Assembly (NCBI GenBank): GCA_943333275.1
Contig: CALQSQ010000061.1
Span: 1 to 33,422, forward strand
Origin: Akkermansia muciniphila
GTDB lineage: Bacteria > Verrucomicrobiota > Verrucomicrobiia > Verrucomicrobiales > V1-33
Length of the DNA stretch: 33,422 bases
Reading direction: 5' to 3'
Of this stretch, positions 17,501-24,973 are shown one piece after another. Within the stretch, counting starts at the first letter, position 1, and every line of letters begins with the position of its first letter. A model generated the notes under the pieces. It had not been told where the DNA came from, ran no database searches, and saw only the letters and a program-made list of their open reading frames with translations. The position numbers and the translations under genes are program-made.

Positions 17501-19129
17501 TCAAGCCACCCGCCCCGAATTCTTCGCCGCATCCGTCTTAAAGCACAACGCCACCGCCACCGTCACGACCGTCCCAAACATAATCCTCCAGGGAAATTCT
17601 ATCTCCGGGACCCAGGCAGGATGCTCGAAATGCAGGCCAACCATTTTACCTATCGCAAGATCCAGACCGCTCAGATACGCCACGACAACGAATCCTGCGA
17701 TCATTGCGATCAGATTGCCGGTATCGTTGCCACGATTCTTGGTAAACAACCCCACAATGAACACGCCCAGCAGGGATCCGTAAGTGTAGCCGAAAATGCC
17801 CAGGATGATGGGCAGGATGCGCAACTCCGGATGGTGGAGGCTGACGTAGGAGGTGCCGAGGGCGACAGTGACCAGAAAAAACGCAAACAGCGCCGTGCCA
17901 ATCCGCATGGCACGCACTTCCCCGCGCTCATTCGCAGGCTGGCCAAACCACCGGAAGTGAAAATCCCGCACATAACTTGTGGCCAGGGAGTTCAATGCCG
18001 TGCTGAGCGACCCCATCGTGGTGGCCAGAACCCCGGCAATCACCAACCCCCGCAACCCAGCCGGCATGACCGTCAGCACGAAATGCGGAAACACTTTGTT
18101 CGCAAACACCACGCCCTTTTCATTCCGTGGCAGCAGCGGATCGGGATTGGCTTGGTAGTAAACGCTCAGCAGGATTCCGATGGTCAGCACGGTGAGCACC
18201 ACGGGAATGTCCGCCAGACCTGAGAGAATAGTCGCGACAGCACTTTGGCGGGGATTCTTCGCCGTCAGCATGCGCTGCACCATGTCCTGATCCGTGCCAT
18301 GCGTGGCGAGCGTTACAAAGGTGGATCCAAGGAAGGCGGCCCAGATGGTGTATTCCGACTCCAGCACGTGCTTGATGTTTTCCCAAACGCCCCGATCCGC
18401 GCTCAGACCATGGTCCCAGACCTGCAAATCATGCGGCCCCTGCAGCACCGATTTGGCTCCCGCCCATCCGCCGGGAATGTGACCCAGCAGATAGTATAAC
18501 GAAAATCCAATGGCGCAGAACAACACCATGATCTGAATCACATCCGTCCAGATCACCGCTTTGATGCCGCCCACGGCCGTGTAGAGACTGGTGGCGATGA
18601 CCACAAAGAGCAGTGCCACCCCGGTCATGAAAAATTCATTCCACAGCGTGAGTGTGGTATTCGGATAAGCCAGATGCCAGAGCAGCACGAGCAGAATCGT
18701 CGGCACCCACAGCCGGGCACCGCTGGCCAGCACCCGGGTCAGCAGAAATACCCCGGAGGCCCAATGGCGGGTTCGCTGACCAAATCGCGTGCCCAGAAAT
18801 TCGTAAATGCTGACCACATTGTGTTTGTAAAAGGCCGGCACGAAAAACGCACTTACCACCACCCGGGCGAGCAGGTAGCCGACAATGAGCTGGATGTAGG
18901 TGTAATTTTTCAGCGCATAGCCATCTCCCGGCACGCCAAAAAAGGTGCCCGCACTGATTTCAGCGGCAAGGATCGAGGCCAGCACCGCCCACCAGGGAAT
19001 GTTCCGCCCACCTAGGGCGAAATCATCCATCGAGTGATTCTTCCGCCCCATCCAGAGGCCGATGACCACGATGATCAAAAAGTAGGCGACGATGACCACC
19101 AGATCCAGCACCACCCCTTGATTGAACAT
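17501..19129 (-). CDS. Sodium:solute symporter (SSS family)
   Basis: This 542-residue polytopic inner-membrane protein has about 13 hydrophobic segments. The N-terminus (DLVVIVAYFLIIVVIG, then DFALGGRNIPWW) and the following SAGTFFGVPG are characteristic of the SSS/SLC5 family, which couples substrate uptake to sodium. The length is normal. The substrate cannot be read from the sequence; the neighbouring secreted DUF3472 protein makes a sugar or sugar-derived compound plausible (inference). The ATG at 19129 lies 12 nt after the stop of the LysM lipoprotein gene, so the two are very probably co-transcribed. No strong Shine-Dalgarno precedes it. Confidence 0.93.
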   Translation of the reverse strand: MFNQGVVLDLVVIVAYFLIIVVIGLWMGRKNHSMDDFALGGRNIPWWAVLASILAAEISAGTFFGVPGDGYALKNYTYIQLIVGYLLARVVVSAFFVPAFYKHNVVSIYEFLGTRFGQRTRHWASGVFLLTRVLASGARLWVPTILLVLLWHLAYPNTTLTLWNEFFMTGVALLFVVIATSLYTAVGGIKAVIWTDVIQIMVLFCAIGFSLYYLLGHIPGGWAGAKSVLQGPHDLQVWDHGLSADRGVWENIKHVLESEYTIWAAFLGSTFVTLATHGTDQDMVQRMLTAKNPRQSAVATILSGLADIPVVLTVLTIGILLSVYYQANPDPLLPRNEKGVVFANKVFPHFVLTVMPAGLRGLVIAGVLATTMGSLSTALNSLATSYVRDFHFRWFGQPANERGEVRAMRIGTALFAFFLVTVALGTSYVSLHHPELRILPIILGIFGYTYGSLLGVFIVGLFTKNRGNDTGNLIAMIAGFVVVAYLSGLDLAIGKMVGLHFEHPAWVPEIEFPWRIMFGTVVTVAVALCFKTDAAKNSGRVA

Positions 19130-19141
19130 GATGGATGGAAA

Positions 19142-19654
19142 TTACCTTGGAATCTTCAGACTTCTGCCATCGCGCAAATTGGTGGAGGAACCCATGCCGT
19201 TGGCAGCCTGGATCGCCTTGACTGAGGTTTTGTAGCGCGAGGCCAGACCATACAGCGTATCGCCTTTCTTAACCGTAATCGTCGTGCTCGTGGGCTTCGG
19301 TTTGCTGACGACTTTGGGCTTGGCATTGGAGGTCGCCACAGACTTGGGCCGGGGTTTTGAGCTGGCTGTGGATTTCGTCGTCGCGGGCTTGGAATCGCGG
19401 GGGTCCGTGGTTCCAAGGAAGACCGAGGGCGGATTATCCTTCGTCAGGTCCACAACCTGGCCAGAGTCCTCTCCACGCGCCCACTCCTCGTGATAATTTC
19501 CATGTTCATCAAACGGGTAGTCCTTGCGGGACATGTTGTGTCCAGGGGTGCCGGAATCCGATACGCCGGAACTGGTGCTGGTCCGCGAGGAACGACAACT
19601 GGCAAAGAGAAATGGGGTAGCAAGGAGAATGGCGGTAAGAGGAGACAGTTTCAT
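19142..19654 (-). CDS. LysM-domain lipoprotein
   Basis: The best start is the ATG at 19654 (MKLSPLTAILLATPF), which gives a lipoprotein signal peptide ending in the lipobox FASC; the frame continues to 19711 but that adds an unrelated leader. The 170-residue product has a Ser/Thr/Lys/Pro-rich low-complexity linker (about residues 75-122) and a single C-terminal LysM domain (about 124-170, VKKGDTLYGLASRY... to ...SLKIPR), which binds peptidoglycan or other N-acetylglucosamine polymers. Attachment to a membrane at one end and to the wall at the other is expected. A GAGGG lies just upstream of the start. It is the first gene of the apparent operon with the symporter and DUF3472 genes. Confidence 0.88.
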   Translation of the reverse strand: MKLSPLTAILLATPFLFASCRSSRTSTSSGVSDSGTPGHNMSRKDYPFDEHGNYHEEWARGEDSGQVVDLTKDNPPSVFLGTTDPRDSKPATTKSTASSKPRPKSVATSNAKPKVVSKPKPTSTTITVKKGDTLYGLASRYKTSVKAIQAANGMGSSTNLRDGRSLKIPR

Positions 19655-19815
19655 CGCCCTCAAACTACGGGTCACTGGCCGATTGTCCAGAAAATGGACG
19701 GAAAAAATCAATGCGGCACGGGGAAATTTCCTGCGGGCAATTGGCCACTGGTTTTGGCTCGAAAATCACCATCTCACTGCTGCCTCGAACATTAAAATAC
19801 TATTTAAAATTTTTC

Positions 19816-19844
19816 TTGCCTGAAAATTAGAAATCAGTTAATCT
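19816..19844 (+). promoter_or_regulatory. Strong sigma70-like promoter upstream of folD
   Basis: TTGCCT (19816-19821) and TAATCT (19839-19844) are separated by exactly 17 nt in an AT-rich stretch. Transcription would start near 19851, about 140 nt before folD, and would run straight into the hairpin at 19881. Confidence 0.55.
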
Positions 19845-19850
19845 GTGCTT

Positions 19851-19925
19851 AGAAATTCAATTTCGCAACTTTGGGGGGGAAACAACCTCATACTGTTCAC
19901 GGACAGTGTGAGGTTGTTCGTTTTT
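19851..19925 (+). ncRNA. Candidate small RNA or terminated folD leader
   Basis: A promoter at 19816-19844 and an intrinsic terminator at 19881-19925 define a possible transcript of about 75 nt. It contains a short single-stranded 5' part with a run of seven G (19873-19879) followed by the terminator stem. It could be an independent small RNA or an attenuated leader that limits folD operon expression. I recognise no known RNA family in it. The boundaries are predicted only from sequence. Confidence 0.35.
19881..19925 (+). terminator. Intrinsic terminator hairpin upstream of folD
   Basis: Positions 19881-19896 and 19903-19918 form a 16-bp stem (15 Watson-Crick pairs and one U-G) closing a 6-nt loop. 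It is followed by CG and five T (19921-19925). On the minus strand no T-run follows, so the terminator works for plus-strand transcription, i.e. toward folD. Confidence 0.65.
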
Positions 19926-19989
19926 AGACCAAGCTGGTTTGGGGAGTGATTCGGCTTGTCTTTGAGCCAACTTGGATTCATTTCCCCGC

Positions 19990-20874
19990 ATGACAATGAT
20001 CGACGGAAAGAAAGTGGCCCAGGTGGTGCTGGCGGAATGCCGGGACAAGGTGGCAAGGCTTAAAGAACAAGGCATCCAACCCGGACTGACCGTGGTCTTG
20101 ATTGGCACGGACCCGGCGTCGCAGACCTATGTTTCCAGCAAAGCCCGGGCGTGCGCGGACATTGGCATGCATTCCCGGAAGATTGAACTGCCCGCGGAAA
20201 CGACAGAGGCGGAGGTTCTGAGGGTGATATTTGAGTTAAATGCCGACCCGGCCATTCACGGTATTCTCGTGCAGAGCCCCCCTCCCCCTCACATCGATGA
20301 GGCTAGGATCGTCCGCGCGCTTCTGCCCGCCAAGGATGTGGATGGATTTCATCCCGAAAATGTCGCCAAACTCACCTTGGAGGATCGCAGCGGCTTCGTT
20401 CCCTGCACGCCGCTGGGGTGCCAGCGACTCCTCATCGAATACGGCATCCCCACGGATGGTGCGGAAGTAGTGGTTCTGGGACGCAGCATGGTCGTCGGCA
20501 AGCCAATGGCGCTGCTCCTCATGGCCAAGGGCCCGGGCGGCAACGCCACGGTCACGGTGGCACACAGTCGCACGCGAAATTTGCCCGAGGTTTGCCGTCG
20601 CGCCGACATTCTCATAGCCGCGATCGGTCGGCCTCATTTTGTCACTCCCGAATTTGTGAAGGAAGGCGCCACCGTGATTGATGTGGGGATCAATCGAGTG
20701 CCAGATCCGTCCACCAAAAGCGGATTCCGACTGGTGGGCGATGTCGACTATGCCTCCGTGGCCCCCCGCTGCCACGCAATCACTCCGGTTCCCGGAGGGG
20801 TGGGCCCCATGACCATCGCCATGCTCATGCAGAATACCCTGCAGGCCGCCGCTGCCATTTCCAAAGCCCCCTAA
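19990..20874 (+). CDS. folD: Bifunctional methylenetetrahydrofolate dehydrogenase / methenyltetrahydrofolate cyclohydrolase
   Basis: FolD interconverts 5,10-methylene- and 10-formyl-tetrahydrofolate with NADP in the cytoplasm, supplying one-carbon units for purines and formyl-Met. The 294-residue length is normal. The catalytic motif YVSSK (Tyr47, Lys51) follows GTDPASQT, the KDVDGFHP motif is at 115-122, the nucleotide-binding GRSMVVGKP begins at 164, and PGGVGPMT is at 268-275. The expected GILVQLPLP reads [10 protein letters not shown], a small deviation. The frame can be extended to a TTG at 19972, but the ATG at 19990 (or 19996) fits the family. It is the first gene of a plus-strand run of five genes and has a terminator-like hairpin in its leader. 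Confidence 0.97.
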   Translation: MTMIDGKKVAQVVLAECRDKVARLKEQGIQPGLTVVLIGTDPASQTYVSSKARACADIGMHSRKIELPAETTEAEVLRVIFELNADPAIHGILVQSPPPPHIDEARIVRALLPAKDVDGFHPENVAKLTLEDRSGFVPCTPLGCQRLLIEYGIPTDGAEVVVLGRSMVVGKPMALLLMAKGPGGNATVTVAHSRTRNLPEVCRRADILIAAIGRPHFVTPEFVKEGATVIDVGINRVPDPSTKSGFRLVGDVDYASVAPRCHAITPVPGGVGPMTIAMLMQNTLQAAAAISKAP

Positions 20875-20878
20875 TCAT

Positions 20879-21091
20879 ATGGACCGCACCCAGGCTATTT
20901 CCCAGATCCGCGATGCCGCGCGCACCATCGTGCAGGCCCTCATGAAGATTCACCCCGCGCTGCCGAATCTGGCCGATCCCGAAACACAGGACGCCTGTTT
21001 CAAACATCTGCATCAACTGACCACTGAATTGGAGGCGATCAAAAAAAAGCTCGCCAAACTCGAGCAAAAGGACGCTTCGGCAGAATTGTAG
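20879..21091 (+). CDS. Small helical protein of unknown function after folD
   Basis: The 70-residue product starts MDRTQAISQIRDAARTI and is predicted to be almost entirely alpha-helical. It has an amphipathic N-terminal helix, a short loop around LPNLADPETQ and a charged heptad-like C-terminal helix (LEAIKKKLAKLEQK) suggesting a coiled coil or dimer. Its ATG lies four nt after the folD stop, which strongly supports translation and co-transcription. The length recalls the small subunit of exonuclease VII, but the sequence motifs of that family are not present, so I do not assign it. The role is unknown. Confidence 0.7.
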   Translation: MDRTQAISQIRDAARTIVQALMKIHPALPNLADPETQDACFKHLHQLTTELEAIKKKLAKLEQKDASAEL

Positions 21092-21175
21092 TGGCGGCGT
21101 CGCCATCCCTGTGGAAATTCCCAAATCTTGCATTCCCATCACCCTGCTCCGTGCTAAGGTGCCCAGCCCCCAACC

Positions 21176-23335
21176 ATGTCCGCCATTCAAACCTTCAGAC
21201 ATTATCGCATCGCCCAGGATTCATCCGGCGGGGCGGTGGAAGTATGGCGCAGCGGCAGCGAGGTGGTCTGCCTCGCCGTGGACACCCTGCGGCAAATTTT
21301 TGTGGAACTGCACGTGGGCATTTCTGATCCCAGCCAGGCCCGCGAGCACAAGCCCTTCCAGCAAATCGCCCAGCAGGCCAGTCTCTGCCGCCATCCCCAT
21401 CTCCTTACCGCCCTGGACAGCGGCGAGGATGAGGGCGCCAATTATTACGTCACTGAATTCGTGGACGGTGAGCGTCTCGACACCTACCTCGCCCGCTGCA
21501 ATCCCCTCCCCACGCGCCTCGCGCTGATCATCCTCAGCCAGATCACCCAGGGCCTGCAACCGCTTGCGCAACAGCCCGCGCTCCTTGCTGGTCTCAATCT
21601 CTTTAACTCCACCATTCAACTGCTCGGCGATGCCCCGCATGATCTGCTCTGCAAAATTGCCGACCTCGCACTCACCGTCGAGCCTCCCAAATCCGCCGTG
21701 CAACTGGCCCCCACGACCCAGCGCATCATAGGCGATGCGGCGCGGCTGCTGCATTACATGATGACTGGAAACATGGTGGAGTCGGAACTGCCCATGGAAG
21801 CCTCCCAGCGTTTTGCTCCCGAGGTTGGATTTCTTTTCACCGCGTTGATCGATCCCGCGCACGCCCATCACCCCGCGAGTCTGGAGCAGTTGCATAATCT
21901 GGCGGCGCGCTGCCTCGCCGATCTCAACGATTCCAACTCCCCGCTGCCGGAAAAACTTCCCCCCACCCTGCGTCCCCGCCTGCCCCTCCAGTCGCATTTC
22001 ATGGCCGCAACCACCCTGGCCGATCTGCTCAGTGAAGACTACCAGGTGGATCCAAGTCCGTTTGATTCCGCGCAGCCCTACCGCCACGCAGCCACCACCC
22101 GCGCCACGCGCCAGCCCGCCACGGTGCAACTACTCCCACCGGAGCGCCTCATGCCGCGCGACTACCTGCGCAGCGTGCGAACAACCCTCCATCGCATCAA
22201 TTCACTCGACCACCCCAACCTCCTGCGCGTCATTCTATTTCCCGAGGATGAACACGCGGGGTATTTCCTTGAGGAAGCCACGGGCCGCCACACCCTTGCC
22301 AGCATTCTGCGTTTGAAAGGATCCTGCAACGCCGGGGAAACTGTCACCCTGCTGGAACATTTGCTGGAAGCCAACCGCCAGGCTGAAGCCTGCGGACTCA
22401 CGCCCTGTCTCCGCTCGCTCAGCCAGATCCATGTGCAATTCACCGCCACCAATGGCGAGGCCATGCTGCCGGATGAAACTACCCTCGCCCGCATCCCGCT
22501 AAACGACTGGCCACCTTTCCGGCTTCGTGTCCGCACCTACCCTACAACCTTGAACCTCACGCAGCTGGAGCGTTTCAGTCTTGAACGCCTGCTGCCGCAA
22601 GGGCATCCCGGTGCCGAGGTGACGTCGACGCAGAAGCAGTCGTCGCTCATGACTCCCGCCAGCGTGCGGGATTTCGCGCTGCTCGCCGCCGCACTCACCC
22701 GCCATGAGGAAGGTCTTCCGGATAAAATTCGCCAGCACATATCCGATCACCTCCGCGTCCGCAAGACTACGCAGCCTGCATCTCCGAAGGAATTCGTCGA
22801 ACGCCTCTCCGCCATGGCCGGGCGGGCCTCCCCCAAGGCTCCCGCCGCGAGAAAGGCTCCCGTCAAAAAGAAAGCCTCCACAGCCGCCTCCTTGGAACTC
22901 CCGTTCGATCCCGCTCCGGAATTCACGGACTCTGGTGAACCCATGAACCTGCTGGAGCAAACACCCGGCTCGTTCCCGCTGGGACGTGATTCGCAACCCT
23001 ACGCCGCCGACCGCTCCACCGCCCCCGGCTTCGCCGAAATGCTCTTCGGTGATCAGTTGCCGCCCGAGGCGGATCTCGACATCGATCCACAAACCGCTCC
23101 GATCTCCATTTTCCAACAGTCACCCCTCCTGGCTCCCGAGGAAGGCGAGAGGAATTTTCTGGATGGCATGGGGCCGCTGGATTCGCAGGAAGACGAGGAC
23201 TATTCCTACCTTGAGGAACCTCCCAAAACCGGTCGCCGTCTGATGCTGTTGCTCGTGCTTGTCATTCTGGTCGCCGCCCTAGTCGCCGGCATCATGGCCC
23301 ATTTCACCGGACGCGCGTTCTGGCTCAGCAAGTAG
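21176..23335 (+). CDS. Membrane-anchored tandem pseudokinase (degenerate Ser/Thr kinase-like domains)
   Basis: This 719-residue protein has two kinase-like regions. In the first (about 10-240) the pattern HPHLL (73-77), YYVTEFVDGERLDTYL (90-105) and a helix ending in MMTGN follows the Hanks-kinase layout. The beta3 lysine is absent, the catalytic HRDLKPxN is replaced by LAGLNLFN (137-144), and DFG reads DLA (163-165). In the second (about 305-470) HPNLL (346-350) and FLEEATGRHTLASIL are again kinase-like without catalytic residues. A Pro/Ala/Lys-rich linker leads to one C-terminal transmembrane helix (about 689-709), so both domains should face the cytoplasm. It therefore looks like a scaffold or sensor rather than an enzyme (inference). 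The HAD gene starts two nt after its stop; 84 nt precede it. Confidence 0.8.
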   Translation: MSAIQTFRHYRIAQDSSGGAVEVWRSGSEVVCLAVDTLRQIFVELHVGISDPSQAREHKPFQQIAQQASLCRHPHLLTALDSGEDEGANYYVTEFVDGERLDTYLARCNPLPTRLALIILSQITQGLQPLAQQPALLAGLNLFNSTIQLLGDAPHDLLCKIADLALTVEPPKSAVQLAPTTQRIIGDAARLLHYMMTGNMVESELPMEASQRFAPEVGFLFTALIDPAHAHHPASLEQLHNLAARCLADLNDSNSPLPEKLPPTLRPRLPLQSHFMAATTLADLLSEDYQVDPSPFDSAQPYRHAATTRATRQPATVQLLPPERLMPRDYLRSVRTTLHRINSLDHPNLLRVILFPEDEHAGYFLEEATGRHTLASILRLKGSCNAGETVTLLEHLLEANRQAEACGLTPCLRSLSQIHVQFTATNGEAMLPDETTLARIPLNDWPPFRLRVRTYPTTLNLTQLERFSLERLLPQGHPGAEVTSTQKQSSLMTPASVRDFALLAAALTRHEEGLPDKIRQHISDHLRVRKTTQPASPKEFVERLSAMAGRASPKAPAARKAPVKKKASTAASLELPFDPAPEFTDSGEPMNLLEQTPGSFPLGRDSQPYAADRSTAPGFAEMLFGDQLPPEADLDIDPQTAPISIFQQSPLLAPEEGERNFLDGMGPLDSQEDEDYSYLEEPPKTGRRLMLLLVLVILVAALVAGIMAHFTGRAFWLSK

Positions 23336-23337
23336 AA

Positions 23338-24126
23338 ATGTCCGCCATGCCGACCAATCATCGCGCCATCCTTTGTTTTGATTTCGACGGAACTTTCGTC
23401 AACCGCGAACCCCATGCGGAGGCCATGGAAAGCATGCTGGCCATGCTGGAGGACCTGCGGTCGGGCGGCTCGGCCTGGGTCATCAATACCGGCCGATCGC
23501 TGCACCAGACGCTGGAAGGCCTCACCCAGCACGGCATCCGCCAGACTCCGGATTTCATCGTCGCCCGCGAAGGGGAAATTTTCCAACCCGGCCCCTACAA
23601 GCGCTGGATCGACGTGGGCCATTGGAATACCAAACGTCACGAGGATCACCGGAAACTTTACAAATCCTCCGCCAAATTTCTCAACGAAATCCGCCTCTGG
23701 CTCCAACGCAACACCGAGGCCTCGTTCATCTCCGAAGCCTCCGAACCTGCCGGAATCGTCAGCTCGACAGAGGAGGAAATGGCGCGCATCTGCGCCTGGC
23801 TCGATCCGCTGCTGGAGGAGCACCCGGAGTTGGATTACCAGCGCAATTCCATTTACCTCCGCTTCACGCACCACCACTACAGCAAGGGCACCGCGCTGCT
23901 GCATCTTGGAAAAGTTCTGAACATCACGCCCGAGCACACGTTCGTCGCCGGGGACAACCACAACGATCTCTCCATGCTCGCGCTGGAGGTCGCGCATCAA
24001 CTCGCCTGCCCGTCGAATTCCCTGCCCATCGTCAAGGATGCGATCCTCTCGCAGCAGGGTTTCGTGGCCTCCCAGCCAGCCACGCAGGGATGCGTCGAGG
24101 CTCTCTCGCATTATTTTTATGACTGA
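23338..24126 (+). CDS. HAD-superfamily phosphatase, Cof-like subclass IIB
   Basis: The 262-residue cytoplasmic protein carries all four HAD motifs: motif I FDFDGTF with Asp15 (nucleophile) and Asp17, motif II NTGR (50-53), motif III Lys183 in YSKGTAL, and motif IV GDNHNDLSML (205-214). The cap domain lies between motifs II and III, as in class IIB (Cof, sucrose-phosphatase-like) enzymes, which dephosphorylate sugar phosphates or similar small molecules. The substrate is unknown. An alternative start is the ATG at 23347. Its 3' end overlaps the fdhD start by 8 nt, so the two are translationally coupled, and the pseudokinase stop is two nt upstream. Confidence 0.9.
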   Translation: MSAMPTNHRAILCFDFDGTFVNREPHAEAMESMLAMLEDLRSGGSAWVINTGRSLHQTLEGLTQHGIRQTPDFIVAREGEIFQPGPYKRWIDVGHWNTKRHEDHRKLYKSSAKFLNEIRLWLQRNTEASFISEASEPAGIVSSTEEEMARICAWLDPLLEEHPELDYQRNSIYLRFTHHHYSKGTALLHLGKVLNITPEHTFVAGDNHNDLSMLALEVAHQLACPSNSLPIVKDAILSQQGFVASQPATQGCVEALSHYFYD

Positions 24127-24973
24127 TCCCTCACCCACCACGGAGGTTTCCATCTGGCGGCTGACCGCCCGCGGGGACTCCGACCAGCGACGCGATGTCC
24201 TGGCGGTGGAGGAGCCCCTGGAGATCCGCGTGGAAGGGCGGAGCATCGCTGTGACCATGCGCACGCCCGGCCATGACCGCGAACTGGTCGCCGGCTTCCT
24301 CCTCAGCGAGGGCGTCATTCAATCAGCGCGCGACGTCTTTGAAATCTCCACCTGCCCCAGCGCCACCGATGGCTATGTGGTCGATGTCATCCTTTCCGAA
24401 CCGGAGCGCGTTGATTTCAACAGGCTGACTCGCCATGTCTTCACCAGCAGCAGTTGCGGCATGTGTGGCAAGGCCAGTCTGGAGGCCGCGCTGCAATCGT
24501 TTCCCGCCCTGGAACCAGCCACGGAGGCTGTCATTTCGCTCACCGATCTCCTCGCCCTGCCGGATCGCCTGCGGGAAAATCAGGCCGCCTTTAGCACCAC
24601 CGGAGGCATTCACGCCAGCGCTCTGTTTGATTTTACGGGCCGTCTGCTGATGGTCCGCGAGGATGTGGGACGGCACAATGCGCTGGATAAAATTCTCGGT
24701 GCCTGTCTCCTGGAAAATAAATTCCCCTTGGACGAAACAATCCTCCTGCTGAGCGGACGCGTCTCTTTCGAACTCATGCAGAAAGCCCTCGCCGCCCGCA
24801 TCCCTATCGTCGCCGCCGTCGGTGCTCCCAGCAGCCTCGCGGTGTCCTTTGCCCAGGTTTCCGGCCAGACGCTATTGGGATTTATCCGCGACGCCCGGTG
24901 CAACCTCTACGCCGGTGGCGTCCGCATCCGGGGCACCGACGGGTTGCCCTTCCTCGGCGGTGGGCTCGGGTGA
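24119..24973 (+). CDS. fdhD: Formate dehydrogenase accessory sulfurtransferase FdhD
   Basis: FdhD carries sulfur from the cysteine desulfurase IscS to the bis-MGD molybdenum cofactor of formate dehydrogenases. The 284-residue protein shows the signature regions EEPLEIRVEG, TPGHDRELVAGFLLSEG, the catalytic pair CGMC (Cys113, Cys116), FSTTGGIHASALF, REDVGRHNALDKILG, LSGRVSFELMQKA and GAPSSLAV. The start ATG at 24119 overlaps the HAD gene by 8 nt. The C-terminus runs about ten residues past the usual end (NLYAGGVRIRG) into a Gly-rich tail. The last 102 nt overlap the convergent thioredoxin-like gene. No formate dehydrogenase or molybdopterin gene is in the window, so the client enzyme lies elsewhere. 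Confidence 0.96.
   Translation: MTDPSPTTEVSIWRLTARGDSDQRRDVLAVEEPLEIRVEGRSIAVTMRTPGHDRELVAGFLLSEGVIQSARDVFEISTCPSATDGYVVDVILSEPERVDFNRLTRHVFTSSSCGMCGKASLEAALQSFPALEPATEAVISLTDLLALPDRLRENQAAFSTTGGIHASALFDFTGRLLMVREDVGRHNALDKILGACLLENKFPLDETILLLSGRVSFELMQKALAARIPIVAAVGAPSSLAVSFAQVSGQTLLGFIRDARCNLYAGGVRIRGTDGLPFLGGGLG

Larger units (their letters stand above)
19655..19989. other. 335-nt gap between the LysM gene and folD
   Basis: The gap between these divergent genes contains, from left to right, the presumptive promoter region of the LysM gene (no confident boxes found), an AT-rich segment (19790-19860), a plus-strand promoter at 19816-19844, a terminator-type hairpin at 19881-19925, and a second imperfect inverted repeat (19930-19976, CCAAGCTGG against CCAACTTGG) directly before the folD start. 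No protein-coding frame in it looks real. Confidence 0.6.

Noticed and set aside
19851-19989. ZTP (pfl) or other folate-related riboswitch before folD
   Set aside because: The conserved pseudoknot elements of the ZTP riboswitch are not visible; only a terminator stem and an imperfect inverted repeat are.
20879-21091. Exonuclease VII small subunit (xseB)
   Set aside because: Size and helical character fit, but the family's conserved sequence pattern is absent and no xseA is nearby.
21128-21160. Promoter TTGCAT...TAAGGT before the pseudokinase gene
   Set aside because: The spacing is 21 nt and the -10 match is poor; co-transcription from folD explains expression well enough.
23206-24318. 370-codon minus-strand frame across the pseudokinase, HAD and fdhD genes
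   Set aside because: It crosses three well-supported plus-strand genes and has no recognisable family.
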